Source of the DNA: Phytophthora colocasiae
Taxonomy: Eukaryota > Oomycota > Peronosporomycetes > Peronosporales > Peronosporaceae
Assembly (NCBI GenBank): GCA_018806915.1
Contig: JAGKQI010000043.1
Coordinates: forward strand, 1,364,001-1,428,000
Length of the DNA stretch: 64,000 nt
Direction of reading: 5' to 3'
Every line of letters starts with the position of its first letter. Position 1 is the first letter of the stretch. A program made the position numbers and the translations under genes. A model generated the notes under the pieces. That model had not been told where the DNA came from and did not search any database. It saw nothing but the letters and a program-made list of their open reading frames with translations. This document shows positions 62,971-64,000 of the stretch, in pieces.

Positions 62971-64000
62971 ATGCTTCGTGCTGGGTATCGTGCGGCGCTG
63001 CGTCGGCCGTTGTTGGCCTCCCGCCGCTTATCGTCGCTAGCTGATTCTCAAGCTATTAGTGGGGACCACCCAGTGGACGATGAGAAGTGGATCCGTCTCA
63101 TGCAGCAGACCAGTCGCTTGGAATCGTCCATTCTCCTGCCTTTAAACGAGAAGCTCCTTGGTCCTTTGGACCGTAAACACCGCGAGGAGAAGCTGCCGTC
63201 ACTGCCCTTCGTGTTCCTTCTGGGAAACCATTCATCAGGAAAATCCTCCTTCATTAACTACCTGCTGCAGCGCGACGTACAGTCCACAGGTGTGGCACCA
63301 ACTGACGATGGTTTCACCATTATTGCTCCGGGTCGTGAAGATCTGGATCAGGACGGCCCGGCGCTCGTGGGTGACCCGGATCTGGGCTTCTCAGGTCTGC
63401 GAGTCTACGGCCCGGCACTCATCCAACGTACGCAGCTCAAGGTCCGCAAGGGCATCCAGGCTAACTATATGCTCGTTGACAGTCCCGGTATGATCGACTC
63501 ACCACGGAGTCCGCCGCACCACTCGCAGTTCAACTACGCGGCCAACAACGGCCGTCTATCACCTCAACAACAGCAGAGCAACAGCTTCAAGGGGCAGGAT
63601 TCGGACAGAGGATACGAGTTCCCCGAGGTTGTGCGCTGGTACGCCGAGCGCGCTGATGTGATTCTTCTGTTCTTCGACCCGGACAAACCCGGCACAACTG
63701 GTGAGACGTTGTCGATCTTGACACGCTCACTAATCGGTATGGATCATAAACTGCACCTCGTGCTCAACAAGGTGGATCAGTTCCGGAAGATTCACGACTT
63801 CGCGCGTGCGTACGGCTCGCTGTGCTGGAACTTGAGCAAGGTCATCCCGCTCAAGGATCTGCCCCGGATCTACACCATGTGCATCCCTACCAAAGACAAC
63901 CAGGTGCAGACAGCTGAGGGTTTAGGTGCGTCGATGAAGGACTTGGACGCTATGCGTGACGAAGTGGTGAGCGAGGTGCAACGCGCCCCCGAACGTCGCG
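62971..64000 (+). CDS. Mitochondrial dynamin/EHD-like GTPase, N-terminal part (runs off the window)
   Basis: An open frame from ATG 62971 to the window edge (343 codons, no stop). The N-terminus is a typical mitochondrial presequence: basic, Ser-rich and without acidic residues for about 20 positions (MLRAGYRAALRRPLLASRRL). The GTPase domain has the P-loop LLGNHSSGKSSFINYLL, a switch Thr in TGVAPTDDGF, DSPGMIDSPR (DxxG) and LVLNKVDQFRKIHDFA (N/TKxD). The long insert before the DxxG motif and the phrase ADVILLFFDPDKPGTTGETL are like EHD/dynamin-superfamily ATPase/GTPases that remodel membranes. It may act on the inner mitochondrial membrane; that is inferred from the presequence. The C-terminal part is outside the window. 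Confidence 0.85.
   Translation, partial: MLRAGYRAALRRPLLASRRLSSLADSQAISGDHPVDDEKWIRLMQQTSRLESSILLPLNEKLLGPLDRKHREEKLPSLPFVFLLGNHSSGKSSFINYLLQRDVQSTGVAPTDDGFTIIAPGREDLDQDGPALVGDPDLGFSGLRVYGPALIQRTQLKVRKGIQANYMLVDSPGMIDSPRSPPHHSQFNYAANNGRLSPQQQQSNSFKGQDSDRGYEFPEVVRWYAERADVILLFFDPDKPGTTGETLSILTRSLIGMDHKLHLVLNKVDQFRKIHDFARAYGSLCWNLSKVIPLKDLPRIYTMCIPTKDNQVQTAEGLGASMKDLDAMRDEVVSEVQRAPERR

Noticed and set aside
1..64000. Search for tRNA, rRNA and CRISPR arrays
   Set aside because: No cloverleaf with a GGTTCGA-type arm, no rRNA segment and no spaced direct repeats were recognised; tandem arrays here have no unique spacers. A tRNAscan run would settle tRNAs.

Overview
The window reads as nuclear DNA from an oomycete, most like Phytophthora. 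The host genes are compact, with short GT-AG introns (about 53-86 nt) and small gaps between genes. Several have the oomycete initiator signal (TCATTYY followed by an AWTTT-type element) just before the start codon. The mobile elements (chromodomain Ty3/gypsy, Ty1/copia, Crypton, Merlin, piggyBac, hAT, pogo) fit the same lineage. The organism is inferred from these traits; no database search was possible. Introns, splice phases and element ends were read by eye, so boundaries may be off by a base or so.

Layout. Bases 1-18.6 kb are mostly a graveyard of mobile DNA: the 3' end of a chromodomain gypsy element; a broken pogo-type transposase; an intron-bearing zinc-finger/J-like gene; a frameshifted Crypton with subterminal repeats; a Merlin-type element with 45-bp inverted ends; a deleted hAT transposase; a full-length copia element with 237-bp LTRs; and a decayed 2-kb piggyBac (piggyBac 1) sitting in what looks like the first intron of a TFIIS-N-domain gene. 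Bases 18.7-22.9 kb carry host genes: the TFIIS-N protein, ALG7/DPAGT1 and a histidine-phosphatase-fold protein. Bases 24.2-36.5 kb are one piggyBac (piggyBac 2) whose transposase gene is split by a 7.9-kb gypsy element with matching TCTCT target duplications. Bases 36.6-40.2 kb hold a divergent PH-kinase and an ankyrin-DHHC palmitoyltransferase. Bases 40.2-44.6 kb are a third piggyBac with an uninterrupted, spliced transposase gene. Bases 44.7-64 kb are gene-rich: RUS/DUF647, a small ankyrin protein, a 2427-residue DENN-like protein, a Herp-like UBL membrane protein, an AZUL-like protein, anthranilate phosphoribosyltransferase, two divergent annexin genes with identical proteins, and the start of a mitochondrial dynamin/EHD-like GTPase.

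Most notable signals. (1) In both larger piggyBac elements, most transposase introns carry copies of the palindromic motif found at that element's own ends. In piggyBac 3 the motif also supplies a splice acceptor and resembles a sequence repeated in a 42-bp coding minisatellite. (2) All three piggyBac elements lie within about 30 bp of a host start codon. (3) The internal gypsy element has a long open frame on the antisense strand that fills its 3' region and overlaps the chromodomain end of pol. (4) The copia primer-binding site matches the anticodon stem-loop of initiator tRNA-Met, implying half-tRNA priming as in Drosophila copia.
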